Shown: in pieces, positions 24,830-36,169 of the stretch
Position numbering within the stretch: position 1 is the first letter of the stretch
Layout: the number at the start of each line of letters is the position of its first letter
Source of the DNA: Maratus speciosus
Lineage: Eukaryota; Arthropoda; Arachnida; Araneae; Salticidae
DNA length: 64,000 nucleotides
Assembly: GCA_963932465.1 (NCBI GenBank)
Contig: OZ010800.1
Location: 99,405,307 to 99,469,306 of the forward strand
Reading direction: 5' to 3'
Translations under genes and position numbers: made by a program
The notes under the pieces: model-generated
What the model was told of the DNA's origin: nothing
The model's input: the letters and a program-made list of their open reading frames with translations, nothing else
Database searches by the model: none

Positions 24830-26862
24830 CTAGGGGGCTCTGTCCCCTGCAAGCTACGCTCGCCAACCCCCGTTCAGACACCGCACAATCTAAAAATGTA
24901 AAAACAAGCGAATTTGAAGGGTTTTAAAAATATTAGATAAGATTAAATTATACTGAAAAAAGCTGTGCAGATCTCCCTGTAAACGGGTTTCCATTCAGTT
25001 CCCTTTGATTGCAAAAATTTAAGGGTGAATTAGTCGCTGTTAAGACATCGAATCGTTGTTTTCGTTTTTGATTAAAGAGGATCAGATAAGCATTTGAAAA
25101 GAAGCTAAAATAAAATGAATTAAGTATACAGAGTCTTTGTCTCCCGATATTTTAAAACAATCTCTATAACAATAGCCTAAATCATGTGACTATCATCAAC
25201 AGTTCTCGGCGGAACACTTCGTTTTTTATACTGTAGGTGCCATTTTGATACTTTAATGTTATCCAGGCACAGGTGATAAGTCACCAAATATTATTCTATC
25301 GCCATCATTTCATCTATATTATAATAGTTCAAGTCATCAAATGCCATAAACAAATATGGTCTGATCCCTTCGCCTTTCATAAGAAGGTTTGCACAAATGT
25401 CATATACTATATATATTGGCGCGATTTTTTTTCCAACGCCAATTTGGGGAACGCATCAACGGCATAAACAACAACATCCGGCTTACCATATCAAACAAAA
25501 TAACGGTACTTTGGTGCCAGATAAGTACCCGTTGCGTATATGACATTGGCGTCAGAAAAAAAATCGCGCCGATATGAGGCCGTATATGACATCTCTGCCG
25601 AAAAAAAAAGCCGGGTGCAAATCTCGCCAATATCTTTTTTTTTAACTCGCCAGTTAGAATTTTTTTATTCTCCGAGTGGTAAATTAAAACATTGATTTGA
25701 AGTTGAAATTAAATGTCATGGTTTGTTACATAATTTAATATTTCGCAGATGTCATATACGTACCGCATGTTTGGCATGATTTATTTTTACGAAAATTTGG
25801 CAAAAACCTCGTTTTCGAACACCAGTTACATATGCATTTTTGCTACTACTTAGTTATCCCGTCGACCAAAAATCTATCGCGAACTATAAGATTAAATGCC
25901 AATAACGGTTGATCGAAAATGTCACATTCACTTGACTTTTAGCAAATTACACATGCTTACGTCATCAAGTGATTTTTATTTCGACGTTTTATTTTTATAT
26001 TTATTAATGTTATACTAATTTATTTGTTCTTTCGTTATTTAAAATAAAAATGTGTCAATCTGTACAATTGTACCTGTACAATCTGCGAGTGGTTTGGTGA
26101 TTTATATAATTTGCGAATTTGGCTGACGGAATAACAACGTTGTACCGTATTTTTTAATTATTTTCTATTATTTTCAAAGGGAAATAACAAAAACATAATT
26201 AATAACTATAGAACAAAATAATTTATATAAATTTAAAAAAAAGTAAATAAACATTTATTATTAAATAAACGACAATAGCCATGTCAATCAAAATAATGCC
26301 ATTTTTGCGCCAATTAGGTACCCTAGTGCGTATATGACATCTGTGCCTAATTTTTTTTTTTTCATTTTTTTTTTTTTTTAAGAAAGAAGTGAAAGCCATC
26401 AATTTAAATGTTTCAATTTTAAATGAAAGTTTTGTATTAAATAAAATGATAACGAAATACAAAAAAAGAATTGTTCTTAGCATAGATTTAAAGGAGGCCA
26501 AACTGGTCGCCAAATTAATTTAAAATAGTAAACTTTTCTGAATTATGAAAAAAAAAAAATATATGTTATGATTAAAATTTGAATTGCCATCGTTAGAAAA
26601 ATGTATTTAAAATTAGAAAAAAATTACTATTTCGAAAACTAATTTGAATTTAAAAATTCTAATACCAGTTTTGAGATCTGTGGATCAATACGGATTTTTG
26701 GTGTTAATTTCATCGGAAAGCATTCCATATTTTACGAGAATTCGCCGTGAAACATAATCAGTTGTTTAATCAGTCCATTCAGAGAATCGATACACATTTC
26801 AGCCGTTTCATATATTCGTTTCATAAATTCGTTTCATTAGGATTTTATATATATAGGGTAGA
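24830..26862 (-). mobile_element. Non-autonomous Helitron, copy 3
   Basis: On the minus strand it begins A|TCTACCCTATATATATAAAA and ends CTTGCAGGGGACAGAGCCCC-CTAG|T, so both canonical termini and the A/T host junction are kept. The GGGG-ACAGAG-CCCC sequence forms the expected hairpin directly before CTAG. Internal blocks match copies 1 and 2. The many microsatellites and the absence of a long frame show it is non-autonomous. This is the best-preserved end pair of the three. Confidence 0.7.
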
Positions 26863-27219
26863 TTTAACGGAAATATAATTTAATGATTTTGAAAATGACA
26901 ATGTAGCAAAATTACATTTTTAAACTTTTGGAAAAAAATTTATATTATGAAAAAAAAAATGGTGATATTGTTTATGTTAAACTGCTTACTGTAAACAGGG
27001 GGAATATAGACAATTTGAACTTATAAGAAATGTCGTTTAAGTGTAGAAACAGAAATAATCTTTTACTTAATGCTTTAAGGATATCAACCTAATAGATATA
27101 AAAAGCAGCATATTTTAAAACTACATATAAATAGGCTTAAAAATTATGCAGAAATATACAACAGCAATAATACAGTAACTTTCTATATACAAAAATATTA
27201 ATAGAGGATCTCATATATA
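26863..27219. other. unassigned AT-rich DNA
   Basis: No gene or repeat recognised between Helitron copy 3 and the left LTR. Confidence 0.45.
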
Positions 27220-27663
27220 TGTAGGATTTTTTATGAAAAGTACTTAAAGATTTACTTGGATTATAACTACAACTAAATGCGTCTATCACCTTATTAATTT
27301 TGTACGGCATTTATTATTCACTCGAACAAATAATATGCTTAGTAGATCACAACAGTTCATCCACATCAATATCATAATATATTTGTAAACATAAATACTG
27401 GAATTCACCTAGAATTCTCGCTCAAATCTTTTATTTGGCATTTAACAAATATTCACCCTTCATGTTGAGATAAAAACTACAGAACTTCTAAAAATAAACA
27501 TTTCTTGAATTTTCTTATTTTTCCATCACACTTTTACCACACATTTTTAAGATTTTTCCCCACTCTCCTCGTATTGTATTTTTTATTTCATATAAGGTAG
27601 CATATTCATTAAATAAACTCTTGAGTTTGTCAAGTTGCATTGTTGAGAATATTTACAATCCCA
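27220..27663 (-). repeat. 3' LTR
   Basis: On the minus strand it starts TGGGATTGTAAATATTC and ends AATCCTACA, giving the usual TG...CA ends. It aligns along its whole length with 30486-30895, with blocks such as CAAATAATATGCTTAGTAGA and TACTGGAATTCACCTAGAAT shared. Divergence from the partner LTR is clearly visible, so the insertion is old. Confidence 0.75.
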
Positions 27664-28799
27664 CATTCGGTCATCCTGACAGTCCGATGACACAACGAAA
27701 CGTGGTTTCAAATATCGTCAACATGGTTAGATACTTAGACTTTGCATTTCAAATTTGAAACGGTTTCAATTTACACACATAATATTGTACAACGAACATT
27801 ACACAAAATGTGCTATCACATAATGCACAACATTTAATTCATTGGAACCTTCCTTTGCGAAAAGAATTATACTCACCTCTGTCTTCTTTGATTTTATCCA
27901 CATTGAAAATAATGAAAGCACTATTACACTGATTGGCTCTATTCTTGTATCTATCATATCTTCTTTCAAATTTAGCTTTATGTTCTCTACAATAAAAATT
28001 ATTAGCGACGCCTGATGACTGTTCATGTTTTCTACAATTGTTATTTCTCCAATCGTATATATTTCTACGCGGACCATTAAAATATCCTTTAATGCTTAGT
28101 TTATCTTCCAATTTCAAGTGATTCCTTTTACACGGTTCCATCTTTTTTTCTTTCAAACATTTCTTGTTTTCTTTCTATTTGCTGCTCATCTAAAAATTTT
28201 CTCCGATCATCGTGATATCTGTGATATTTCCTAACAAAATTCTTTCTCAGATAATATTTCCTTTCTCCGTTTTTGTCATTGCGATCATGCTTGTAATTTC
28301 CGCTAAATCTCTTTTTATTTACATTTACTCCTTCAGTATTACTTTATTCTCCCGTGTTATTTCGTTTACAATATTTTACAACATTCTTCATTTCATTTAA
28401 TTTTTCATTCGCCCATGCACATATATTGCATTTTTCTTTTAGGTTGCTCATTCGTACTATTCGTGACACCTCATTTCTTTCATTCAAATTTGTGTGTATT
28501 GATTGAATTTAATTTTTTCTAACGAGACCTTTCCGTTTTCTCATTATTACATTTCTATTTATTTCATTGGTCACACATTTTAAATTTTCATCGGTGTTCC
28601 TTACAGCTCTAATATATCTACAATACTTAATTGTTTTGCCTTTGGCGTTTTCTTCCTTGGCGAGGTTTTTTTTATTTTGACACCTTCTTTTGTGACTGTT
28701 AAATTGAATCCTGATATTACACTTACACCTAACAATATGCACATTTCAGACCAGATACTATGTGAAAATTATGTGTCAGTTTCACGCCGTCTACTTGTA

Positions 28800-28990
28800 T
28801 TTAGTGCTCAAAGTATCCTATTGGTTCCGTTTCTTCTTCACCAAATCCAATCAATATACTCATATTTCCTTGGTATAACTCGGGTGCGCCTATTTCATCG
28901 TAATATTCTTTATTTGTCAAGCTCACATCACTTGCTGTATCAATGATAATTTTCGTGGATTTCTCATTTATAGGAATTACACGAATCTTT
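28800..28990 (-). pseudogene. retrotransposon aspartic protease fragment
   Basis: The minus strand reads a run ending in IIIDTASDVSL (codons at 28918-28941), followed about 30 residues later by ILIGFGEEE. This is the retropepsin pattern (active-site DT[GA][AS]), here with Ala in place of the usual Gly after DT. No start or end can be set, and the reading frame is lost downstream. Confidence 0.55.
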
Positions 28991-29124
28991 GTTACTAACT
29001 TGGCGTAATTCTCCGCTCTTTATAAGTCCATTACTTTTCTTTTCTGTTGGTTACTCTCGTTTTTTTGTAATGGGGTTATTATAATATTCTTGTATGCTCA
29101 TTTGATCCCTATGTGTACATTTGA

Positions 29125-29170
29125 CGGCGATTTGACCAGGCAAACGACAAAGATGACAGCTAATTCTTGA
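29125..29170 (-). pseudogene. gag zinc knuckle, His lost
   Basis: The minus-strand codons give C-x2-C-x4-Q-x4-C (CHLCRLPG...KC), a CCHC nucleocapsid knuckle in which the His has become Gln. It lies between the SCAN-like gag core and the protease, as expected for gag order. Confidence 0.5.
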
Positions 29171-29324
29171 ATTAATAGCTCATTCGCCTCGTCCTACATT
29201 ATTTCGATGAACATTTTGATCACACTGGCTATCTATTTCCTCCCAGGTCATGTTATTTTGCGCCTTATACAATTTTCGGTTTTAAATCCTCTCAACACCG
29301 TATCAAAATCATCTAGTTTTTCAA

Positions 29325-29588
29325 CTAATCATCTACTTCTTTTATCCTTGGGAATTCCTCAATAAAACGTTCTCTTGTTTCTGGTGGTATTTTTCGCTTA
29401 ATTTGATCAGTTACTAATAACTCCGTTAATCCATCAAAAGTTATTACGTTCATTCCACGTACCCATTCATTAAAGTAGATCTTTAACTGAAAATCAAAAT
29501 TGCGCCAATTATCTGTTGACTCCTTTTCAAATGTCACGAACCTTTGCCTCAATTCTTCCGTCGACATTTTGAATCTTTTCAACAACAT
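29325..29588 (-). pseudogene. SCAN-like gag fragment
   Basis: An 87-residue open frame contains the FDGLTELLVTDQIKRKIP block and then ETRERFIEEFP. This matches the helical SCAN-like capsid domain of Gmr1-type gypsy gag (pattern F..L.ELL..DQ......P.E.R). A stop ends it at VDD, but the family-like continuation (LVEKLDDFDTV) is visible just beyond, so the stop is a mutation. The upstream MSTEELRQRF part may be the preceding gag linker. Confidence 0.6.
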
Positions 29589-29895
29589 TTTTTTATGTAT
29601 ATATTCGTAATTATTTACATCCTGTTCCTTTTCTCTATTCCTATTCCCCTATTTCTAACGATAATAAACTTAATAGATATCATACCCATTCACCCTTGTC
29701 TATTTTTATTTGAGATACTTGCCTCTCGTATAATGTTAAAAGCATATAAATATCACCATTTGCACTGCCAAAACGATTAAGTAACTTCAACATACAAAAT
29801 TTTTACCTGTTTCTGTTCTTGTAGCTAGTATTTCTACTTCCTTCTGAGAGTCTATCTCGGCTTTTATTGTCAAATTGTTTGATTCAAATACCCTC

Positions 29896-29896
<1 letters not shown>

Positions 29897-29930
<34 letters not shown>
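29897..29930. repeat. poly-T tract
   Basis: 34 T within the retrotransposon gag region. On the minus strand it would lengthen a lysine-coding stretch. Confidence 0.9.
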
Positions 29931-29931
<1 letters not shown>

Positions 29932-30485
29932 TTCTATTCTTTATCTCTATCTGAATTTTCTCTCTTCTGCTTCAAGTTCTAACTTTCTTTCTTCCAACGC
30001 TATACTCTTCTCCTCTTTCTCCTTCCCAGATTAATTTTTTTTGCTCTTTCTCATTCTCTGCTTCCATTTTTCTTTGCTCTTTCTACTTCTTTGCTTCTAT
30101 TTTTCTTTGCTCTTTCTCCTTCGCTGATTTTTCTTTGCTATTTCACTTGCGCTTCAAGTTTTAACTTTCTTTCTTCCAACGATATTTTTTTCTTCTCCCT
30201 GCTAGCCGATGATATTACTACAAGACGGTCTTTTAGAAATTCTTCATAAAAAATTCTTCATAAAGTTTTTATTGCTTCAATTAATGAGAGAATGATTACT
30301 TTCTCTGGCATGTTTATTACTCACTCCTCACATAGTTTGCTTTCTCTGGCATGTTTATTACTCACTCCTCACATAGTTCAACCAAATCCCTTCGTCGCGC
30401 TTTGTTCTAAATTAACATAATGATGTGTTTTTTCAGTAATCGTTTGAAATTTTTATTCCGATACCAGCACCGAGCCACCAAAATT

Positions 30486-30895
30486 TGTAGGATTTATTCT
30501 GCAAATTGCTTAAAGATTTCCTTGTCTTATAACTACAAATAAATGCATCCATTACCTTATCAATTTCATACGGCCTTTATTATTCCCTCGAACAAATAGT
30601 ATGCTTAGTTGATCACAACAGTCCATCCAAATCAATAATGTAATACATTTGTAAACATAAATACTGGAATTCACCTAGAATTCTTGCTCAAATCATTTAT
30701 TTGGCATTTAAAGAATCTCCAACCTTCATGTGGAGATAAAAACTATAGAACTTCTAAAAATAAACATCTCTTCAATTTTTTTATTTCTCCATCAAACCGC
30801 AGACTGTATTTTTTTTTTTTCATATAAGATAGCATATTCATTAAATAAACTCTTGAGCTAGTCAAGTTTCATTATTTAGAATATTTATAATCCCA
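30486..30895 (-). repeat. 5' LTR
   Basis: Upstream LTR in the element's own orientation. Ends TGGGATTATAAATATTC...AATCCTACA on the minus strand. The internal region then begins AATTTTGGTGGCTCGGTGC, where the primer-binding site should lie; which tRNA primes it cannot be told by eye. Confidence 0.75.
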
Positions 30896-30921
30896 TGTAT
30901 GTATATACATATATATATATA

Positions 30922-31629
30922 AAGTGAAAGACCGAAATCTGGAGAATATCGATTTTCACCAGTGAATCTCAATTTTCACATAGACGCTTGGTGTATGTCC
31001 GAAATATTTGCTAAATATCCTTATTTCTAACTTACACCGTCAAATGTCGACATTCACATAATGGTGAATGTTGAATATGTCGGAAATTTGCATTTACTTC
31101 TCCGTATTTCAGGCACGTTCATTAATTTAAAAAAAAATAAAAACATGTTAATAGTCTGTAATCCAAAGGTGTACTGCACTTAGTTTTAGCAGAAATCACT
31201 TCTCAAAGTATTTTAGTGTACTGTTCTTGAAACAAAAATTTATTTATCGTTTACTCTTAATTAATGTATTTAACTTTTCGAAAAAAAAGATCACGGCTCA
31301 CGGCAATATCCATTCACGATAAATTGGGATATTGAATAAAAAAATAAAGTTTAATAAAACGTTCGCGCATCATCAAACCTTGCATAACACTGACAAAGCT
31401 GACTTATTCGCAGTAGAACAAAGAAAATGGCGACATACTGTCGCCCCTCTGTTGAACACCTCTTCTCAATTCGACCTCCACCTGAGCATATCTGTGCTAG
31501 TCGACATTCGCCGGTGATGGGCCGAATGTACGAGATTCAAATCAAATATTCGGCTTTTCACCGACGTATCTGGTATGTGTTGACATTCACCGGTGAAAGT
31601 CGACATTCTCCAATTTTGGTCTTTCACTT
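30922..31629. mobile_element. 708-bp TIR element
   Basis: Left AAGTGAAAGACCGAAATCTG then GAGAATATCGATTTTCACC is matched inverted on the right, with about four differences over 38-39 bp. Variants of TTCACCGGTGAA and GTCGACATTC recur in both orientations near the ends, as binding-site arrays do. Non-coding. It sits about 26 bp from the LTR element, separated by a TA microsatellite. Target duplication is unclear because of the TA-rich flank. Confidence 0.7.
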
Positions 31630-31768
31630 AACGCATACATTATATAATATATTTGTCAATGGTATTAAAGACGATAACTAAATAGCACAACGGTAAACGA
31701 TTACTTTTTTAATGAATTACAGTTTATAGTAGAGAGTTGTGAATTACGTATTACTTTTGAAAATATTT

Positions 31769-31835
<67 letters not shown>

Positions 31836-32004
31836 GATGATGAACAATCTATGGACATTTGAATTTCTACTATTGTTACTTGAATATTTTTAATTAATGT
31901 GAAATAAAATGAAGTTGCAATCCAACTAATATAAATTATGTTCGGTTTGCATATGCAAATATCTATTTAAGCTAACATGAATTGCATGAATTACCTGAAC
32001 TACG

Positions 32005-32036
<32 letters not shown>

Positions 32037-33079
32037 TTAAAATGGTATCTTTCTTTTTTTTTTGTATTTTTAAAACTAATATTATAGCCGCCCACATCTG
32101 ATCTATTTCAGTTTTCTTCTCCCTATTTTACGGCATGTACGTTGGCTGTCAATATTCTAATATTTTCATAAAAGGAAGTCAAAATATAAAGTTCAGAAAT
32201 TTTTAAACAATAATTTTCTAAACTTTACAGTTTATACAGGAACACATTTTCATATTTTAACCAAAATAGTATTTTTAAAACATTTCAAAAACATTTTTTG
32301 AATCCCAATATCTTAAATATGGTTTTCATTTTTATCCGAAATAGTGGATGCTAAATATGCATTATCAACTATCCTTTTTCTGGTAGTTTAAATGATTATG
32401 GTTTAGTGCAAAATTAAATGCTTTGTTTTAGACATCATTGTTACTATCATAATCTTGAAGCAATTCTGAGTACTAGGACTCTAAGTCTAATGATTAGGAA
32501 ACCTTCTCTTTATACATGACACAACATAATATGGAATGAATCGATGTCAAAGTGATTGATGAAGTAGTGAAATGAATGTTGTTCATTGGACATTTGAATT
32601 CTAACTGGGAATAACTAGAGTTAATAAATTGATATTTGCAGAAATAGAGAGAAATATGCAAACTTGCACTCTATTAAAATGCCCCTTAATAATGTGAATG
32701 ATTAAAATTGTATGTTGATGTTAAAATTGTTGATTGTGTAACGATGTAAACGATGTACCGATGTAACGACGTAAACGATGTAACGGTGTAACGATGTAAA
32801 ATTACACATACGCAATTATAATGCACTTGGATAAAAACCTCCATTTATAGTCATTCGTTTCCATAACTAAGACCACAAAAATAATAATGAAAAAAAATAT
32901 TCAAATCTAATTTTATCGAAATTTAAAATTATGTAATTTTTATTGATATATCGGTAAGTTATTTTTTAATATTAATTATTATGTCAATCAGATGTTTTGA
33001 CATTTATGTGAAAATTGGTTACCGAAGTAAATACAATTATAGCTTTAACAATATATTTCTATTAATTGTATATTGTGTA
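31630..33079. other. unassigned DNA with microsatellites
   Basis: Contains (TA)n plus poly-T at 31774-31832, a second (TA)n at about 32005-32031, and a short ~9-bp minisatellite of ACGATGTAA at about 32738-32800. No gene recognised. Confidence 0.5.
32738..32800. repeat. short ACGATGTAA minisatellite
   Basis: About seven variants of ACGATGTAA(C/A) in tandem. Confidence 0.8.
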
Positions 33080-34597
33080 ATTCTAGGACAGATGGCCATA
33101 AAGGAGAGATGGCCAATCTAAATATTTAAAAAACAATATCGTAGATTGCAGCATAAACTTTGTTTGCAAGAAATAATTCAACATGTCCATTTAATGCGAC
33201 ATGCAGCTGTATTTTTCAGTTATAAAAAGAAAGGGTTAATTTTAATGTTTATTTAATTTAGCGGTTAGATATTTCTGTTGGGTTAGGTATCTGAACGTTT
33301 AGCAATACGTATCTTACATTTATTTTTTTATTATAAGGACTTTTAAAGGACGTATATAATCCAGTCTTTGCTTTTAAGTCTAAAGCAAAGACGTATAACC
33401 GCGGAGTGTCACTTTAAATTGGGTGGCAATCTGTCCATCAATTTTAGTATAGATGGCCAAATCGAGGAGAGATGGCCACTTATAATCAATATTTCAAAGT
33501 TATACCGATTGAGGTTTTTCTCTAAATTTACTTATTTTAAAAATTATTATATATTTTTTATTTTTATAACTATATTAATTTACATAATTATTTAAATTTT
33601 AACTAATATAAATATTTCAATAACAATAATGTAATAGAGTCTAACGATGTATTTTTGTTTTATAAAATATTGAAAAACTCCGGAAATGGTAATCCCAGAA
33701 ACAGATAAAGTTGATAAACTTGAAACCGTGAAAAAGTCTAAAATAAATGCGAGAGAAAAAAAAAAAGAAAACACGACATTTCCAGCAGCGAAGAACAAGA
33801 AATACATTTGAAATTATTAGATTCTACAGGGTCCGGGGGAATAGAATTGGACAAGGACCACTGCGTTGATTGTGGAGAAGAACATACAGTGGAATTCGGT
33901 TAAGACGCTCACGGTTAATACGCGATCCCGCTTAATACGCGAAAATTTTCCGATTCCTTGAATATAACCTATAAGGCTAATGCTAAAATATCACGCTTAA
34001 TACGCGAACGGTTAATACGCGATCCCGCTTAATACGCGAGAGATTTTTGGTCTTTTGAGGCAAAAAATCACGCTTAAGAAACGAATTAATTGATCAAGAT
34101 GCGAATTTCTTGTCTATTCTATAGTGTTGCCAATTTATCGGATTTTTTATATCCAAATAAAAAACACTGTTTCCAAATAGTAATATTTACTTTATTTAAT
34201 AACATTATTTAAAGGGAACATTTCTAATCGGAAATAATAGTGGATATTTGAATTAAAATAAAAAAAAAAGCTAAATTCGCAACACTGAAATTCTTCTTTG
34301 ATTCAGCGTACTAACATTCTTTGTCTCTCGCTTCCTGCATGATTTTACTGTGGTAGAGAGAGATATACGAATTAAGGATACTCAGGTATGTAATAAAATT
34401 ATTATGATTAAAGATGATTATACCTATTGTTAGTGAAGTTTTAAATGTAGGTTATATCCCTACTATATTTTTAATGCATATTATAAGCAAAAGAATGAAA
34501 CTCGTAAACAATAAATAAATACGACTGCGGTTGTTTAATTCTGTTATGTTTTCATAACTTTTTGCTATTTTAACAATATTTTTTACACAGAGATTAA

Positions 34598-34889
34598 CCT
34601 TTAACTGATGTCACAGAAATTGTCACACAATTAGTGTGAAGCGGTCTGTGAGACCGCTCCATCGAATGATGAATAAAAGGCACGATTAACTCAAAGGATG
34701 GTGTTTTTATACTAAACTTTTTGTACAGGACTGTTATAATAAAAATCACCAAAAGTCTCTGGTGATAGTACTAAAGTTCCAAACGGGGCAAAATTACGGT
34801 AGTGTTTGTAGTTAAACTGAAGATTGCAAGTTAAACTATAAAAATTGAAAAAAGCCGCGGTCAGAGAGACCGGTAACATAAGTTAAAGG
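34598..34889. mobile_element. 292-bp piggyBac-type TTAA MITE, third level of nesting
   Basis: Ends CCTTTAACT and AGTTAAAGG, bounded by TTAA at 34594-34597 and 34890-34893. Subterminal blocks GCGGTCTGTGAGACCGC and GCGGTCAGAGAGACCGG are related to each other, and the first is itself palindromic. Non-coding. Confidence 0.7.
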
Positions 34890-35144
34890 TTAATACGGAT
34901 AGTTTTTTCTTACAATGAAAAGAAGGACAGATTATAATGATACTCATTATAAAAAATACTAAATATGATTTTAACAACTGGATTGTTCTTCAAAGGCTTA
35001 ATATTTTTTCTAATTTCTGTTAAAAGAAACTAGTCTAGCAGGAAGTTATTTATTTATTTATTTATTTTTGGTTGCAACGTATTAATCGACAATAAAGCAA
35101 TTTTAAATTCGTTTTTTAATTTCAGTTATGATTCCAAGTGGTCC

Positions 35145-35148
<4 letters not shown>

Positions 35149-35196
<48 letters not shown>
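35149..35196. repeat. poly-A tract
   Basis: About 48 uninterrupted A inside the nested pogo-like element. Confidence 0.9.
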
Positions 35197-35201
<5 letters not shown>

Positions 35202-36169
35202 TACAATTAAATTTTAATCTAAATATACGTAAAAGACACATATTTCGATCGTAAACCTATAAATGAAAGCTCTAAAGTTCATTTAGACGTTTAGACATGT
35301 AAATAAGCCCAGTTCATGCAACATTATACAAATCACGTTTAATACGCGATCCCGCTTAATACGCGACTTTTGTCCACTCCCTGGAAACGCGTCTTAACCG
35401 GGTTCGACTGTACTACTACAAACAAAAAGGATGACTGGATACAATGCATAAAGTGCCAGAAGTGGTGCCATGAACCATGTACAAACTATCAAGATCTTTG
35501 CCGAAAATGTGGTAAAATTTTACGAAAAGTGAAGGATTGAAATTATACTTCAAATTTTGTTTATTCAAATTTATCCACTGATTTTCCTTGATATAATTGC
35601 ATCTTTAAAAATTCTATATGTTTTTCGTGTTTAACTGCATGAAATGTGTTATTTTGTGCTATTTTAACATCATTTTTTCTTTCTTGTATTGGAAGGCCAT
35701 CTCTACTCAGAATGAAGGAGAGATGGCCATCTGCCATTTTAATTTCAATTTTGTTTGCCATATTTTGTTCTAAATATTTAATTATTTTTTGTCCAAAATA
35801 TGATGAGGATATGAATGAGAATTTCAACTATGCATAAATGTTTCTTGTACTTGCATTGTAAGAATTTTTATTTCAATCTTTAAAAACTGTGGCCATCTAT
35901 CCTAGAGTTAACTTATGTAATATTTAAACAATAAAATGAATTTTAAAATGCCTGGAAATTTTTAGAAATGTATCTTCAACTTATTTATAATATTTTTTAA
36001 AATATTTTAACTTAAAAAAAAAAGCCATTGAATTGTAAAAGAAAATTTATCAATATAATTTTAAAAATTTCAATCAGCGCAAGCCACTTCATATATCGAA
36101 AAATATTAAATCAATATTTGCAATTTACAAAACATATAATATCTACATAACTATAAACATGTACGTGAA

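Larger units (their letters stand above)
27220..30895 (-). mobile_element. Decayed Ty3/gypsy-type LTR retrotransposon, SCAN-like gag
   Basis: Two diverged ~0.41-0.44-kb LTRs enclose 2.8 kb read on the minus strand: a Lys/Glu-rich gag start (about 29930-30200), a SCAN-like gag core, a zinc knuckle, then a protease motif. The reverse transcriptase, RNase H and integrase expected after the protease were not found, so the element is internally deleted. Several stops and frameshifts separate the recognisable pieces. The gag type resembles Gmr1-like gypsy elements. No clean target duplication could be read, because the flanks are TA-rich. Confidence 0.65.
33887..35410. mobile_element. nested pogo/Tigger-like non-autonomous element
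   Basis: Ends CAGTGGAATTCGGTTAAGAC and the inverse of CAGTCGAACCCGGTTAAGAC, both running on to GC, are bounded by TA at 33885-33886 and 35411-35412. CAGT ends with TA duplication are the pogo/Tigger pattern. The words GATCCCGCTTAATACGCGA and CACGCTTAATACGCGA recur within ~200 bp of both ends, presumably as transposase sites. No coding frame remains. It contains its own TTAA MITE and a 48-nt poly-A tract. Confidence 0.8.
33680..35540 (+). pseudogene. transposase tail and PHD-like zinc finger, split by an insertion
   Basis: A lysine-rich tail (around AREKKKKENTT, with stops after it) leads into C-x2-C at 33862-33873. The frame is then cut by the 1.5-kb insertion and resumes at 35413 with DDWIQC and C-x2-C-x4-H-x2-C-x6-C-x2-C, ending at a TGA at 35538. 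Ignoring the insertion and one TA, the first gap is again 15 residues, matching the fingers at 4610 and 40001. All eight metal ligands are kept, so decay began mainly with the insertion. Confidence 0.65.
33080..35908 (+). mobile_element. TIR element with zinc-finger tail, host of nested insertions (element P3)
   Basis: Terminal repeats TCTAGGACAGATGGCCA (left) and the inverse of TCTAGGATAGATGGCCA (right) are bounded by TA. GGAGAGATGGCCA recurs near both ends (33103, 33467, 35690-35730). Without the 1.5-kb nested element it is about 1.3 kb. Its coding part is the lysine-rich tail and PHD-like finger of a transposase; the catalytic domain is missing. Same design as the elements at 3588-5243 and 39518-41110. 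Confidence 0.7.

Noticed and set aside
28010..28020. CTGATGA at 28010 and 31834 as further hammerheads
   Set aside because: No GAAA at a suitable distance and no pairing helices; chance matches.
31332..31681. Two overlapping frames of 61 and 84 codons
   Set aside because: They lie within the 708-bp TIR element and overlap its subterminal repeats; no domain seen.
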